Shown here: piece after piece, positions 10,680-21,599 of the stretch
Layout of the letters: the number at the start of each line of letters is the position of its first letter
Position numbering within the stretch: the stretch's first letter is position 1
DNA from: Prosopocoilus inquinatus
Taxonomy: Eukaryota; Arthropoda; Insecta; Coleoptera; Lucanidae
NCBI GenBank assembly: GCA_036172665.1
Contig: CM069879.1
Span: forward strand, 23,165,924-23,229,923
Length of the DNA stretch: 64,000 nucleotides
Direction: 5' to 3'
Position numbers and translations under genes: made by a program
The notes under the pieces: generated by a model
What the model was told of the DNA's origin: nothing
The model's database searches: none
What the model saw: only the letters and a program-made list of their open reading frames with translations

Positions 10680-13600
10680 TTAACTGTTTTTAACATGCAC
10701 AATTTCACTGTCACTACTGCCATTTTCAGGTACTGGAAGGGGACACAACTTCGCTACTGCTCGCTTGAAATTGCCTTTATGAGTCTTGACTGTAGCAACT
10801 CGAACTACGTTGTCGTCACCGGGATGAAGCTCTACTATTCTTCCAAGGAGCCACTGGGAAGGAGGTAAGTTATCCTGTTTGATTATTACCAAACTTCCAA
10901 TCTTTAGCCCTGGATTTTTGCTCTTCCATTTCTTTCTTTCTTGCAGATGATACAAATATTCTTGTGACCACCGCTTCCAAAAACTTTGTACCAACTGTTG
11001 CTGTAACTGGAAACGCGACAGCCTGTTTGTTGGTGTGTCCAGCAATTGCGGTTCCGGAATAGCAGTCAATGGTTTGCCAATCAAGAAATGAGCTGGAGTT
11101 AGTGGCTGCAGATCATCAACATCCGATGACAGAGGGTATAAAGGTCTAGAATTTAAAGTTGCTTCTATCTGTGTTAAGATTGTGTAAAATTCTTCATATG
11201 TTAATTTTGTGTCATTAATTACTCTTGATAAATGATGTTTTATGTTTTTTATGTTTGATTCCCAAAGCCCTCCGAAATGAGGCGAGTTTGGGGGAATAAA
11301 ATGCCAGGTTATATTTTCATTTGTACAATAATTTGTTATTTCTGTTTTAGAGTTTGAGAAAAATTCATGCAAGGCAGATAGTTTCTTAGCTGCTCCGATA
11401 AAATTTGTTGCATTATCTGAATATAAATGAGCTGGTTTGCCTCTTCGTGATGCAAATCTTCTCAAAGCAGCAAGGAATGTTTCGCTTGATAAATCTGTCA
11501 CAAGTTCAAGATGCATAGCTTTAGTAGAAAAGCAGATGAAAAGACAAATGTAGCCCTTTATAGTCTTTGAACCTCGACCTTTGCGATCTTTTATATTAAA
11601 AGGCCCTGCATAATCTATTCCCGTGATATAAAATGGATTATTAACTGTAACTCTTTCTTTTGGCAAATTTGCCATTATTTGATCAAAAGATTTTGGTTTA
11701 GATTTAAAACATCTGATGCAACCTCGCACTACTGACTTAGCCACACTCATTCCAGATGTAACCCAAAAATGCTGTCTTACTGTAAATAATAACAATTGTG
11801 GACCTGCATGAAGTAATGTTATATGCGTATTTTCAAAAATTAGTTTTGCTAAACGATGTTTTCCCGATAAAATCAAAGGATGTTTCTGAGCAAAATCTAA
11901 ATAAGAGTTTTTTAATCGACCACCGACTCTTAATAAACCTTCAGTATCAATGAACGGAGCAAGGGATAATAAATTGTGTTTTGGCTTTAAATTTTTATTA
12001 TTTAGTAATAAATTAATTTCTTGAGGAAAACTGTCTTGTTGTGACAATTTTATTAATTGTTTCATACTGAGATCTAATTCTGCAATAGTCAAATATCCGT
12101 ACGGCCGTTCAGATTTTTGTTTCTTAATGTTTAAGATGAATCGTAAAATGTATGCCATTGTTCTTTTCAACCTATTCAAACTAGAAAACCTTTCGAATAT
12201 CTGAAAATTATTTTCAACAGTAGCTGAGCAAACATTATTTTTAGAATATTTAATTGAAATTGAGAATGCGGATGATGGCCAATGATTAGTTGGAAGAGAC
12301 AACCATGAAGGGCCGTTCCACCACAATTGAGACTTGAGTAAATTTTCAGGAGAAATTCCTCGTGATGTAAGATCGGCAGGATTATCTTTTGTGTTTATGT
12401 ACTTCCAATTACTAATCTGTGTTAATTCTTGAATTTTAGAAATGCGATTTCTTACAAAAATTGGTAATGAATGAGATGGAGAGTTAATCCAGTGTAATAT
12501 TATTTGAGAATCTGACCATAGATGATATGAGCATTCGATAGTGAATGATTTTTGTACTTTGTTAATTAATTGACTTAACAACAAAGCACTGCACAATTCT
12601 AATCTTGGCATAGTTAAACATTTCAGTGGAGCAACCTTTGTCTTTCCGCATAAGAGATTAATTAAAATCTTTTCTTTTTGATCGATGCTGCGAACGTATA
12701 CACACGCACCGTATGCGTTTTGTGACGCGTCACAGAAACCATGTAATTCGATTTCTGTAGAATTTTTACAAATGACGTGCCTATCTAATTTGAGTTGATT
12801 TAATTTTGTTAAATTATTTCTGAATCGTATCCACGTAGCTTTCAAATCGTCTGGAATAGGATCATTCCAATCTAATTTAAGAGACCATAGTTTTTGAATA
12901 ATTATTTTTGAGAAAATAGTGCATGGGCTTAACAAACCTAATGGATCAAAAATCCTTGCTACGTCAGATAAGATTGATCGTTTATTAATTGATAAAGAAT
13001 TTTCAAAATTTTTGATTTGAAAACCTAATGTATCAGATTTACTGTACCATTTTATTCCTAAAGTTTTTGAAAACTCATTATCTCCTAAATTTAAAACACT
13101 CACAGGTTCATTTTCATTTTGAAACTCTTGCAAGAAAAGCTGACTATTAGAATTCCATTTTCTTAATGGGAAACATGCTGAATTTAGAATTGATGCAATT
13201 TCTTTACATACATTGATTGCAACTGTTTCAGAATCAAAACCTGTTATGAGATCATCAACATAAAAATCATTTTTTATTATTGAAGATGCGAAAGAAGATT
13301 TTGTTTGATATTCATGAGCCAACTGCTTTAAGCATCTTATGGCTAAATACGGAGCAGATCTAGTGCCGTAGGTAACTGTATTTAAAGTGTAAATGGAAAT
13401 TGGATCGTCTGAACTAAATCTCCAAACAATATTTTGAAGATGTCTGTCATCAGGATGAATGACGACCTGCCTATACATTTTTTCTATATCTGCCGAAACT
13501 GCAAAAGGATGTTGTCTGAATTTTATGAGTATAGAAAATATTTCATTCTGAATGGGTGGCCCTGTAAATTGTAAATCATTAACTGACCAACCTGAATCAG

Positions 13601-15869
13601 AATTCGCTGATCCATCAAAGACTACTCTTAGTTTAGTAGTCAAACTTTCTTGTCTAAAAACACCATGATGTGGCAAAAAATATGCTGTATTGGAAGGAAT
13701 TAAATTTACTTGAGACATGTGGTTTAAATCTATGTATTCTTTTATGAATTGAGAATATTGAAATTTTAGATTAGAATCGTATGAAAATTTACGTTCTAAT
13801 TGTTGTTGACGTTTAATTGATAATGGTTTTGAGTTACCTAAATTAGAAGCAGAATGTTTTAGTGGTATTCGAACAATGAACCGTCCTTCTTCATTTCTAG
13901 AAAACGTTTCTAGGAAATGTTTTTCGCAATAAACATCATCGGAAGACATAGAATGCTCGTTATTAATTTCCTCTATCTCCCAAAATTTCTGCAATTCAGA
14001 ATCAAGATTGCTGTGAGTTTTAGAAAAATTGCAATGAATTTTTGAAATGGATTCTGAGATGGTACCTGATATAATCCAACCGAATTCTGTGTTTTGAAGA
14101 ACTGGCATATTCTTACCCAACTGAATTCTTTGATGATGAAGAATATTCCAAAAAATACCTGCACCAATAAGTACATCTATTTCACTAGGCTCGGTGAATT
14201 GAGGATCTGCCAATTGAATGTTGGCTGGAATATTCCATGAGCTGGTGTTGATAGTGAATGAAGGCAAATTACCTGTAATTGTGGGCAAAATAAAACAACA
14301 AAGATTAGTAGAAAATTCATAATTGAGTGAATATATCACAATGTTGCATTTTTTTTTAATGACTGATGAAACGCCATTGATTCCTCCAATGGTCATGTTT
14401 GTTGAATGTTCTTCTAATCCTAACTTTTTGCAAAATTTTGAAGTAAGAAAATTTGACTGAGAACCACAGTCAAGTAAAGCTTTTGCAGTATGAATGTTGC
14501 CAAAAACATCTGGAACTAAAATTGATACAGTGGAAAGCAGAACATGTTGATTAGGATAATGACTTGTGAAACTAACTTGTGGCGAAATTGTTGTTGATGC
14601 ATTTGGATGAATTGTTTTTGATGTAATTGGTTCACGTGTATATAATAATTCTGGATGAAGTAAAGTGTTATGTTTAGCTTTGCACTTTTTACAAAATCCA
14701 GATCTGCAGTTTTTAGTTGTGTGGCCTGAACGTAAACAGTTATTACAAAGATTCAGCTGCTTTACTGTTTTTAATTTATCTGACAAATTTAATTTTAAGA
14801 ATTTTTCACAATAATAAATTAAATGTGCCCCATTACATACAGGACATTTCACATTTGAGGATATTAACGAAACTTGTTTGATATTATTATGTAACTGTTT
14901 ATGTTCTTTGGCAATTTTATTATGATTGATTTCAAGTGTTTCTAGAAAATCTGCTCTTGAATTCAAAAAACTCTTGAATTCAGAAAGTGTTGGGAAATTA
15001 TTGCCTGTTTTAACTTTTTCCCATTCCCGAACAGTAAATTTGTCTAATTTTGACGTAATTAAAAATATCAACAAAGTGTCCCAATGTTCTGTTGGTTGTT
15101 CTAGTGTTTGAAGAGCTCTTAAATGTTTAAAAATGGTATCTATCAAGTCTCTTATTCCTCTTGAGGACTCCTTTGTAAGTGAATTTAATTCAAACAGAGA
15201 TTTGATGTGATTATTAATTAACAATCTGATGTTATTATACCTATTGCAAAGTAGTTCCCATGCGATTATGTAATTTTCGGATGAGAATTCTAGAGACTGT
15301 ATAACCTTTAGTGCGTCACCTTCTAGTGAAGCACGTAAATAATGATACTTCTGAACATTGTCAATTGATTTGTTTGAATTAATTAGTGACTCAAAAGTAT
15401 CTTTGAATTCCAACCAATTATCATATGCACCGTTAAATTTTGCAAGTTTAATTGTTGGAAGTTTAATGTTGTGAGAAATACCGTTTTGTTTTGAGGAATC
15501 TGATATGCCAGTGATACTGTCGCTTTGAATTTGGATGACAGGTGTGCAGACTTGCTTTAAAATAAATTTTGCGTCTGTGATTGCGGATGAATGCTTTTCA
15601 GTGAAATCTTCTCTCTCTAAATATTGCCTTTCTAAGTCATCTTCATCGCAAATATATTCTATTTTACTCTGAGTTTCATCAAATTCCTCAAACAACGATG
15701 CAAACTTGCTACTACGATCTTGCAATTCAATGATTGTTTTTTCTGCTAAAACTTGATCACTTGCATATGCATCTTGAACTGTGCGTAAATATTTTATAAA
15801 ATTTGTTAGTTTGTATTTAATAGTACCTCGTTTACGCACAAGTTTTTCAGTAGATGTGACGTCTTGCAT
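10680..15869 (-). CDS. BEL/Pao gag-pol polyprotein (1729 aa)
   Basis: A single uninterrupted frame encodes all retrotransposition functions. In order: a Gag region of DUF1759 type (about residues 130-330, with KLAKFNGAYDNWLEFKDTF); zinc-binding motifs near 340 (CPVC) and a CCHC knuckle near 374-387 (CNNCLRSGHTTKNC); an aspartic protease of DUF1758 type near 465 (LLDCGSQSNF, where many relatives have DSG); reverse transcriptase with YVDD near 870; RNase H with GFCDASQNAYGACVY near 1045 and SDSQIILHWI near 1117; an integrase with an HHCC zinc region near 1330-1390 and a core containing GIDYAGPF near 1418 and YSDNATNFIGA near 1483; and a C-terminal DUF5641 domain (about 1625-1705). The ATG at 15869 is the first in frame and lies about 300 bp inside the 5' LTR. 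Processing is presumably by the internal protease. The order PR-RT-RH-IN is standard for BEL/Pao. I see no frameshift or stop. Confidence 0.95.
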   Translation of the reverse strand: MQDVTSTEKLVRKRGTIKYKLTNFIKYLRTVQDAYASDQVLAEKTIIELQDRSSKFASLFEEFDETQSKIEYICDEDDLERQYLEREDFTEKHSSAITDAKFILKQVCTPVIQIQSDSITGISDSSKQNGISHNIKLPTIKLAKFNGAYDNWLEFKDTFESLINSNKSIDNVQKYHYLRASLEGDALKVIQSLEFSSENYIIAWELLCNRYNNIRLLINNHIKSLFELNSLTKESSRGIRDLIDTIFKHLRALQTLEQPTEHWDTLLIFLITSKLDKFTVREWEKVKTGNNFPTLSEFKSFLNSRADFLETLEINHNKIAKEHKQLHNNIKQVSLISSNVKCPVCNGAHLIYYCEKFLKLNLSDKLKTVKQLNLCNNCLRSGHTTKNCRSGFCKKCKAKHNTLLHPELLYTREPITSKTIHPNASTTISPQVSFTSHYPNQHVLLSTVSILVPDVFGNIHTAKALLDCGSQSNFLTSKFCKKLGLEEHSTNMTIGGINGVSSVIKKKCNIVIYSLNYEFSTNLCCFILPTITGNLPSFTINTSSWNIPANIQLADPQFTEPSEIDVLIGAGIFWNILHHQRIQLGKNMPVLQNTEFGWIISGTISESISKIHCNFSKTHSNLDSELQKFWEIEEINNEHSMSSDDVYCEKHFLETFSRNEEGRFIVRIPLKHSASNLGNSKPLSIKRQQQLERKFSYDSNLKFQYSQFIKEYIDLNHMSQVNLIPSNTAYFLPHHGVFRQESLTTKLRVVFDGSANSDSGWSVNDLQFTGPPIQNEIFSILIKFRQHPFAVSADIEKMYRQVVIHPDDRHLQNIVWRFSSDDPISIYTLNTVTYGTRSAPYLAIRCLKQLAHEYQTKSSFASSIIKNDFYVDDLITGFDSETVAINVCKEIASILNSACFPLRKWNSNSQLFLQEFQNENEPVSVLNLGDNEFSKTLGIKWYSKSDTLGFQIKNFENSLSINKRSILSDVARIFDPLGLLSPCTIFSKIIIQKLWSLKLDWNDPIPDDLKATWIRFRNNLTKLNQLKLDRHVICKNSTEIELHGFCDASQNAYGACVYVRSIDQKEKILINLLCGKTKVAPLKCLTMPRLELCSALLLSQLINKVQKSFTIECSYHLWSDSQIILHWINSPSHSLPIFVRNRISKIQELTQISNWKYINTKDNPADLTSRGISPENLLKSQLWWNGPSWLSLPTNHWPSSAFSISIKYSKNNVCSATVENNFQIFERFSSLNRLKRTMAYILRFILNIKKQKSERPYGYLTIAELDLSMKQLIKLSQQDSFPQEINLLLNNKNLKPKHNLLSLAPFIDTEGLLRVGGRLKNSYLDFAQKHPLILSGKHRLAKLIFENTHITLLHAGPQLLLFTVRQHFWVTSGMSVAKSVVRGCIRCFKSKPKSFDQIMANLPKERVTVNNPFYITGIDYAGPFNIKDRKGRGSKTIKGYICLFICFSTKAMHLELVTDLSSETFLAALRRFASRRGKPAHLYSDNATNFIGAAKKLSALHEFFSNSKTEITNYCTNENITWHFIPPNSPHFGGLWESNIKNIKHHLSRVINDTKLTYEEFYTILTQIEATLNSRPLYPLSSDVDDLQPLTPAHFLIGKPLTAIPEPQLLDTPTNRLSRFQLQQQLVQSFWKRWSQEYLYHLQERKKWKSKNPGLKIGSLVIIKQDNLPPSQWLLGRIVELHPGDDNVVRVATVKTHKGNFKRAVAKLCPLPVPENGSSDSEIVHVKNS

Positions 15870-16140
15870 GACTTTTCAAATTCAGAAAACTATGAATTGA
15901 ATTATTGTAACCTAGTTACAAAGAAATTGTGTTAATGTGTAAAAATATTTGTCAAAATATTTTCTTTTGCAAATAAATGTATAAAAGTATGAATGTGTTT
16001 TATAAATGTGTACTACCTTAACACAGATAGCAGCCTACGAATTCTAGAACTGTTCTAGAGCCTTATCTGTAGTCCTGAACGATAGTTTTCTATGCGGTGT
16101 TTCTCTTCTTCGCTGATGCGCTTAGTTCTTGTAAATCTTG

Positions 16141-16160
16141 AATCCGGCTCGATCGGACCA
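16141..16160 (-). promoter_or_regulatory. Primer-binding site of the BEL element
   Basis: Nine bases inside the 5' LTR the element strand reads TGGTCCGATCGAGCCGGATT, which is complementary to a tRNA 3' end terminating in CCA. The acceptor and T-arm sequence is close to tRNA-Tyr as I remember it (AATCCGGCTCGA...GGACCA), with a short mismatch. The tRNA identity is tentative. Confidence 0.65.
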
Positions 16161-16169
16161 AAAATAATA

Positions 16170-16341
16170 TGTTGATTCGATATAGTGGACTGTATTTCTT
16201 TGTGTTTGTTTGCAGAAAAATTTTGCTGGTACAATTACCTTTTTTTATATGAAAGTTTTTTATTTATATTGCAATTGTTTTTTTTTTTTTTTTTACAAGT
16301 GTATGTGATTCATTAAAATGAACGTAAAAATCGTGTTAACA
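16170..16341 (-). repeat. BEL 5' LTR (172 bp)
   Basis: Matches 10405-10577 except for one base in the homopolymer. It should carry the promoter and the transcript start, though no canonical TATA box stands out. The right-hand copy of the GTTAT duplication follows at 16342-16346. Confidence 0.95.
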
Positions 16342-16751
16342 GTTATAGATATTGAAAAATCGCAGAATTTTGAAAAACACTATCGTAAATGGTTCAAGAT
16401 AGGATAGGAAATGCGGTTTTTACCATTAAACTTGCCAAGAAATCAAGCTCCAGACACCGTGGTCAGTTTTTGTTTAACTCATCTAAAAGTAGGTGTTTCT
16501 CTTTAAAAGTGCAAACTTTGCGCCATCATGTACTATGTAATTATTTCCTCTGTGTAATGAATATTTTAGAACACAGGTGGGCACGAGTATTTTTCCATTT
16601 CCAATTTCCATTTTTCTATTTTTTGCGTTTAATTTTTTTAACGAAAAATTGAAAACAAAAGGTTTTCTTTTATATATCGCCTTAAATTTTTCTTGTTTCT
16701 AATATTTGTTAAATATTCGTTAATGTTTTTGTTAAAAAGACAGTTTTTTTT

Positions 16752-18905
16752 TTACATTTTTAGCGATCTTTTAATACTGAGACCAGTGATTCCAGTTCTG
16801 CTTGCGAAAGCATCTGTGCCTTTGAAAGCTAACAGACGACGTCGCAATTGTTCGGAACTTTTTTGTTTTTTTTCTTGGTCTCTGCTGTTTTTACAATTGT
16901 TTTTACAATTGTACATGGAGTAGTTAAACTTCTCGTACATTTGTTTTGCTGGTTCAAAGGAAGTACAACACAAGCCATTAATTACAAACTCGGCCTTAAT
17001 CCTTAGCAACGCTACCAGAAGATTCACATTCATTCTATTTCTGAGTTTTATTTTTAGAAGATTCCTGAAAGAAAACATTCTTTCAACAAACGCATTACTA
17101 ATGCCTAAACCTACATTCTTGTACTGTGCTACCTTGACCCAAAAATCCTCAGAAGAAATGTCTGGTTCAGTATTTCAGCTTATAGTTACAAGATTATTCC
17201 ACTCATTTTCGAGCATCTGTTTATCAGCATTATCTGGCAAAAAATTTAAAGGTAAGGGTCGATTTATTTGTTTGAGGCAAAATTCTGGATTGAAGTATTT
17301 AATAGAATTGAACACTTCAGTATTTGCTGGTAACCTCTTGGAAAGTTCCCTACATAACGTTAAGATGAACTCCCTACAGTTCTGTTTTATGCATTCTATC
17401 TTTGCTAAAGTCAGATTTTTCTCTAACAATGCTTCTCGATAATTGTATCCAAAATCTACAATTTCTAAAGGTATATATGATAAATCGTTAGTAAGAATCT
17501 CAGAAATTCTTTTAAAACAGACACTTTTCATTTCAACCAAATTTGTAGGTTTTACCACAATTCTTAACATACTCAATAGTAAATGATATGCTTCTTTATA
17601 CAGTTGAAATGCATCAGCATTAGTTTGTTGGAACGCTGCATTAACAATATTAACTTGGATGATTATGTTGTATACAACCGTGAGATAGACAAAATTTGAA
17701 TCACTTAACATTTCATTAATTATTTTAGCCATTGTGTTTTTACTATTTCTTGCAGTATTACAGAAATAAGTTTTGAGTTCCAGCCACTGGTCCAGTATCA
17801 CTTTAATAACGTTAGCTCTTTCAAGCCATCTAATTTCTGAAAGTTCAATGAAATTATGAAACCGAACATGTGTGTTTAAGTTAATAAGGTTGAAAGTTTC
17901 TTTATAACCTGCTCGCTTTTGACTACTTCTAGCAAACCAGTTATAGGTTTCTTTACATAAGAAGTCTATTTCATCTGGCAGTATCTTTGACGTTTTAGAG
18001 CAACACAAGTGCAACGAATGTGCTATGCATTTCACAAGTATCAGTCTAGGAGCATCAGCCCCTTAAGATGGTGAACACAGAATTGTTTTCACCACAGAGA
18101 ACACTGGCACCATCAGTACCAAGTCCTACCATATTCTGAATCTTCAATCCCACTTTTCTGAGATAATTTTTGATAACATTAGCGAAAGCTACTGCAGTAG
18201 CCTCAATAATATTTTCAATTCCTAGGAAGGTAGTCACAAACTTATGTTTATTTTTGCTGAAATACCTGAAAAAATTCAAAAAATTATTCCACTGTAAACA
18301 ACTGTATTTTAAAATGTACCGTATGCATATGCAGAGGTACTTTTGAACAGAGACATCAGTTGACTCATCTATTATCAATGAAAAACAACCGTCTCCAATG
18401 TCTGCTATTAATTGACCTTCAAGTGTTGCTCCGATTACATTTTGAATTAACATGCTGCATTTTGTTCGATGTAGCTTAATATCCAATGAACCACCACTAC
18501 TAGCAGATTTACAATTTTTTTGAAGTATATTTGACAAATGATCTACTGTCCTAATACTGGAGTGCAGTGCAATATGCACAGCTATTATTAATTCAGTCCT
18601 TTTTAATTCATTAGACACTATTTTAATGTTATCCAAAGTAGTCTGATTTTTAACTGGATTTGTTTTTGAATAATTCAAGTTATGCTTGGGTGTTCTTGAG
18701 TGATTTTCTAGATCAGTTTTGTGGGCTCGTAAAGAAACTTGGCATACCAGACAATATGCTCGATGTGGATCTTTTGAATCCTGTTCAAGCCATTCTGTAA
18801 AGATGATGCTAATCAATTTGTTGCAATTTTACAATTTTTGTTCATACCTTTAAAAACCGGCAATGACCGCCAGTCACTTCTAAATTTCTTTTTATACGGC
18901 GGCAT
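16752..18905 (-). pseudogene. hAT-superfamily transposase pseudogene (ZBED-like)
   Basis: The gene starts at the ATG at 18905 (MPPYKKKFRSDW). A 53-bp GT-AG intron at 18795-18847 joins the first 58 coding bases to the main frame. Next come a BED-like zinc finger (YCLVCQ ... ENHSRTPKH), a catalytic-core start (IIDESTDVS), and GLGTDGASVLCGENN. A one-base frameshift near 18056 moves the frame into VKCIAHSLHLC. A TGA at 17175-17177 then interrupts the same frame just before the C-terminal hATC dimerisation region (SNAFVERMFSFRNL ... KLRNRMNVNLLVALLRIK, from about 17100 downward). Apart from these two lesions about 650 codons are readable, so inactivation is fairly recent. hAT enzymes use an RNase H-like DDE core and make 8-bp target duplications. 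Downstream of 16752 I see no further coding sequence. Confidence 0.85.
18795..18847 (-). other. 53-bp intron in the hAT transposase gene
   Basis: On the minus strand it begins GTATGAAC and ends CATCTTTACAG. Splicing joins PVFK to EWLEQD and keeps the frame. Without splicing the first frame ends within a few codons. Its size is typical of minimal insect introns. Confidence 0.8.
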
Positions 18906-19081
18906 CTTGACGAATAACGAACGCAAGAGGAAGCGACAAATGTGGTGACCTGTGTCTGTGGTGGTGACAAATATGGGTAACAAATAACAGGTGGCCACAG
19001 CTTACCAACTGTAAGTTATTATCAAGTTATGTTGTAGATTTTCCTTTTACTTACATAAAATCATTTTGATAACTGCAAGTC

Positions 19082-19215
19082 CAATCGCCTAAAAATAGCC
19101 CGAAAAATAATAATTTCGCCCAAAAAATAGCCCAGCGCCGAATTAAAAAATTTAACCGCTGTTGACGAAAATAAATAGCCCAAACGGCGGTTAACCGGCC
19201 GTGTTGGCAACCCTG
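19082..19215 (-). repeat. Probable hAT 5' terminal region with subterminal repeats
   Basis: On the minus strand the block begins CAGGGTTGCCAACACGGCC, a hAT-type terminus. It then carries three copies of GGGCTATTT within about 120 bp, the kind of short subterminal motif that hAT transposases bind. The opposite end could not be matched: the CAGGTGGGCACG at 16574 is hAT-like but does not pair well and has no 8-bp duplication with this side. Confidence 0.55.
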
Positions 19216-20560
19216 CTGTTTGGACCCAAGACCGTGGTAGAAAACGGAGGCGGGCCTGCGCCAATCCGTAACTTATCGTATGCTCGAAACCGAGTCGATC
19301 GGAACCTCGAGGACAATGATGTTGAACAGGGTACGCAACTGTGCCCACTCGGTGGAGACGGCGTGGGAAGACTCAAAACTTGTCATCGGAATGGATGCCA
19401 CCCAGCAATGGTTACGTAACTTAAGGCTGGTCCCCTTAAGAGTAAAGAGAATACACGGCCGGTAGTGTGTATTCTGTTCTATCTGCAGAATATCCAACAC
19501 TCTAGGACTCGTATTCGACCGCATAATCCCATCCCTTAACGATATAAAGTACCTGCAGCAATTTTCCCCTGACAATGACACAAAGAAAGAGAAAAAAAAG
19601 TTACTTTGGTCGTAAATCGGAGTTTTAATTATTATAAGTATTGTTAGCACTTTCGTACAAATCAAGATTATGTACACATACGCCCGATACGGGGCAAGCA
19701 ACGACTATGCCTTAAATAAATTCATATACAAAGCCCAACTCGTGGACAGAAAAAACACCAAAACAAAAAAGTGAGAATATTAAAAATTGACTATAAACTC
19801 TTTTTCCAAAATGCAAGAGAAAATTCATGTTCAAACATTCCAACAACGTTTAACGCTCCGAAAGAGCCCCTCAACAGTAATAGCGAAATTTAAATTCGTT
19901 CCAAACAAAAGGGGAACACAAAGGCTAGAAGGCTAACAAAATGTGCGCAATGCGCCAACGAAGGCTCCGGAGAAAAATTTACCACACAGCGACGACGTAA
20001 AACGAAGACGTCAGCCCACAAGAATAATGACAAGAAAAAGAATAAAGTAAAATAAAATAAAACCGACCTTAAAATGCCTCCGACGCGGCGTCGACGACTC
20101 AGCGACAGCTAGTCCTGCCCAGGACGTCCGGGCGATAGCGGTCCTTTTCAATAGGACAGAAGATGGCGGCTGTCGGGTTCGTCTCGCTGATGCAAGTCAA
20201 ACAGCGATTGGTCAATGTAATAACGAAAAACGAGAAGGGAACAATTAACAAAAGAATGACCACGAGGTCATCTTGGGGGAAAATAACGACGGACGAAAAA
20301 AGGGTTCCGAAACAGCCGCACCCAAGTCGTTAGCGAAAATTTTTGTTGTCCCTGCCGAGCGCGGCCCACCTGTGTTCCTCCCACCAAACACCGCAATGCG
20401 ACATATTAGTCGCTACAAAATGGAACATCAGACCACATCTAAACGTCGGAAACTCAAAAACGCGGGGAAAGGAAAGGAAATCATCACCCAATTTGATTAC
20501 AGGAAATTCAACGTAACAACTTCCATGGTATTTTTTTTTGTGTAGGGTTATAAATGATTC
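19216..20560. other. GC-richer block with an unrecognised minus-strand frame
   Basis: This stretch is visibly richer in G and C than its surroundings. On the minus strand a pyrimidine tract ending TTTGTGTCATTGTCAG (about 19575) precedes an open frame running down to 19273 that contains GENCCRYFISLRDG and HCWVASIPMTSFES. I recognise no family. + strand frames over the same bases (19201-19465) and at 20161-20330 and 20273-20545 are equally unrecognised. It could be a host 5' region, part of another retroelement, or non-coding. Confidence 0.3.
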
Positions 20561-20889
20561 TAAAAATGTATTAAGCGTTGAAGTGTTCCGTCATTTTTCG
20601 ACTTTCTTATTAGGTACTACACTTCTAACAACTACTTGTCAATTTGCCACATGTCTTGCTTAGTTTTACCAATTTTGCTTTAGTTTAGAACTTATTTTTA
20701 GATATTATTCGAATTCGAGTTGACACCGAAACTGCTTGGAAGAGTTTAGAACTGAATTTGCGCTTATTGTTGACTACAAAATATTTGCAGACAATTTGCA
20801 TTGGTAGGTACAGATGTTTCGATAAACTCCATACATCTCTATTCGTTCGATATCACAATCAATTTGACTAGTTTGAGTTTTCTGTTGGA

Positions 20890-21006
20890 AGGTGCCACAA
20901 ACGATTACCTGAAGACGCAAAACTATCTTACCGCATGACATTGGTGCAAGAATTGCTGCCCGGTGATTTCACACATAGGGACATTACAACTTCTTATGTA
21001 AAAAAA
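20890..21006 (+). pseudogene. Transposase fragment (DUF4817-type element)
   Basis: One + frame reads RLPEDAKLSYRMTLVQELLP followed by GDFTHR. This matches the region after the helix-turn-helix of insect DUF4817-type transposases, where the family shows a pattern close to L-x-P-Y-x-x-x-x-VQxLLPxDFxxR. There is no catalytic domain on either side. It is an isolated relic whose possible N-terminal counterpart, of the same family, is at 3630-3915. Confidence 0.5.
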
Positions 21007-21599
21007 ATATTTAATTTGTTTTTAGATACGATTTATATTATGGTGACATTTTAAAGTTAGGTTACGTCCAATTTTAACACTGCGGCAAACGTTTTTCGAA
21101 ACAACAGATTTTCACAGGTAGTGCTACCGGATTTCGAAATGAACACTTGTTATTATCCGCTAGCGTACTATCAAAACCTTGTGAAACTAAGCATTAAATT
21201 CAGTTATTCAGGCGCTACAGTGATGGAGCAACATTAGAGAGAGACAGCGAAGCTGTTTTTGTACATGTGAAACCGAGAAAAGAATGCAGAAATGAATAAA
21301 CGAACTTAACTAGCTTTCAGTCTCATTTCAGTGCGTAAAGTGGAAAACGGTCAAACATTCACTGTACATTTTTAGTACAAAATAACGTTGCTGACGCGGT
21401 AATATTGCTTGTACCAAATTTGTAAAAAATCTGACACATAAGTGACGAATTAACCAACAAACATTCATCATGGTAACCTGTCTCTGTCACATTATAACAG
21501 ATTTGTAAATTTTTTACAAAGATTGCCGTTTTATCATAATAATAAATTTTAGTCAAAAAGCAACACTGCTTTAACACTTTTTGGTCTTTGTTGATTGTT

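Larger units (their letters stand above)
10405..16341 (-). mobile_element. Full-length BEL/Pao LTR retrotransposon
   Basis: A complete 5937-bp element on the minus strand: 5' LTR at 16170-16341, primer-binding site, one long gag-pol frame, polypurine tract and 3' LTR at 10405-10577, bounded by the 5-bp duplication GTTAT. The LTRs start TG and end CA. By eye they differ only by one T in a homopolymer (18 against 17), so the insertion is very recent. With an unbroken polyprotein this copy could still be mobile. No env gene was seen; the single frame ends just before the polypurine tract. Confidence 0.95.

Noticed and set aside
16141..16160. tRNA-like 3' end as a tRNA gene
   Set aside because: Only the last 20 bases of a tRNA are matched, and the position just inside the LTR explains it as a primer-binding site.
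16574..16590. CAGGTGGGCACG as the left end of the hAT element
   Set aside because: Poor match to the right terminus CAGGGTTGCCAAC, and the flanking 8 bp (TTAGAACA) do not equal those at the right (CTGTTTGG).
16389..16923. Two + strand frames near the hAT 3' end
   Set aside because: T-rich, no family, and partly antisense to the hAT C-terminal region.
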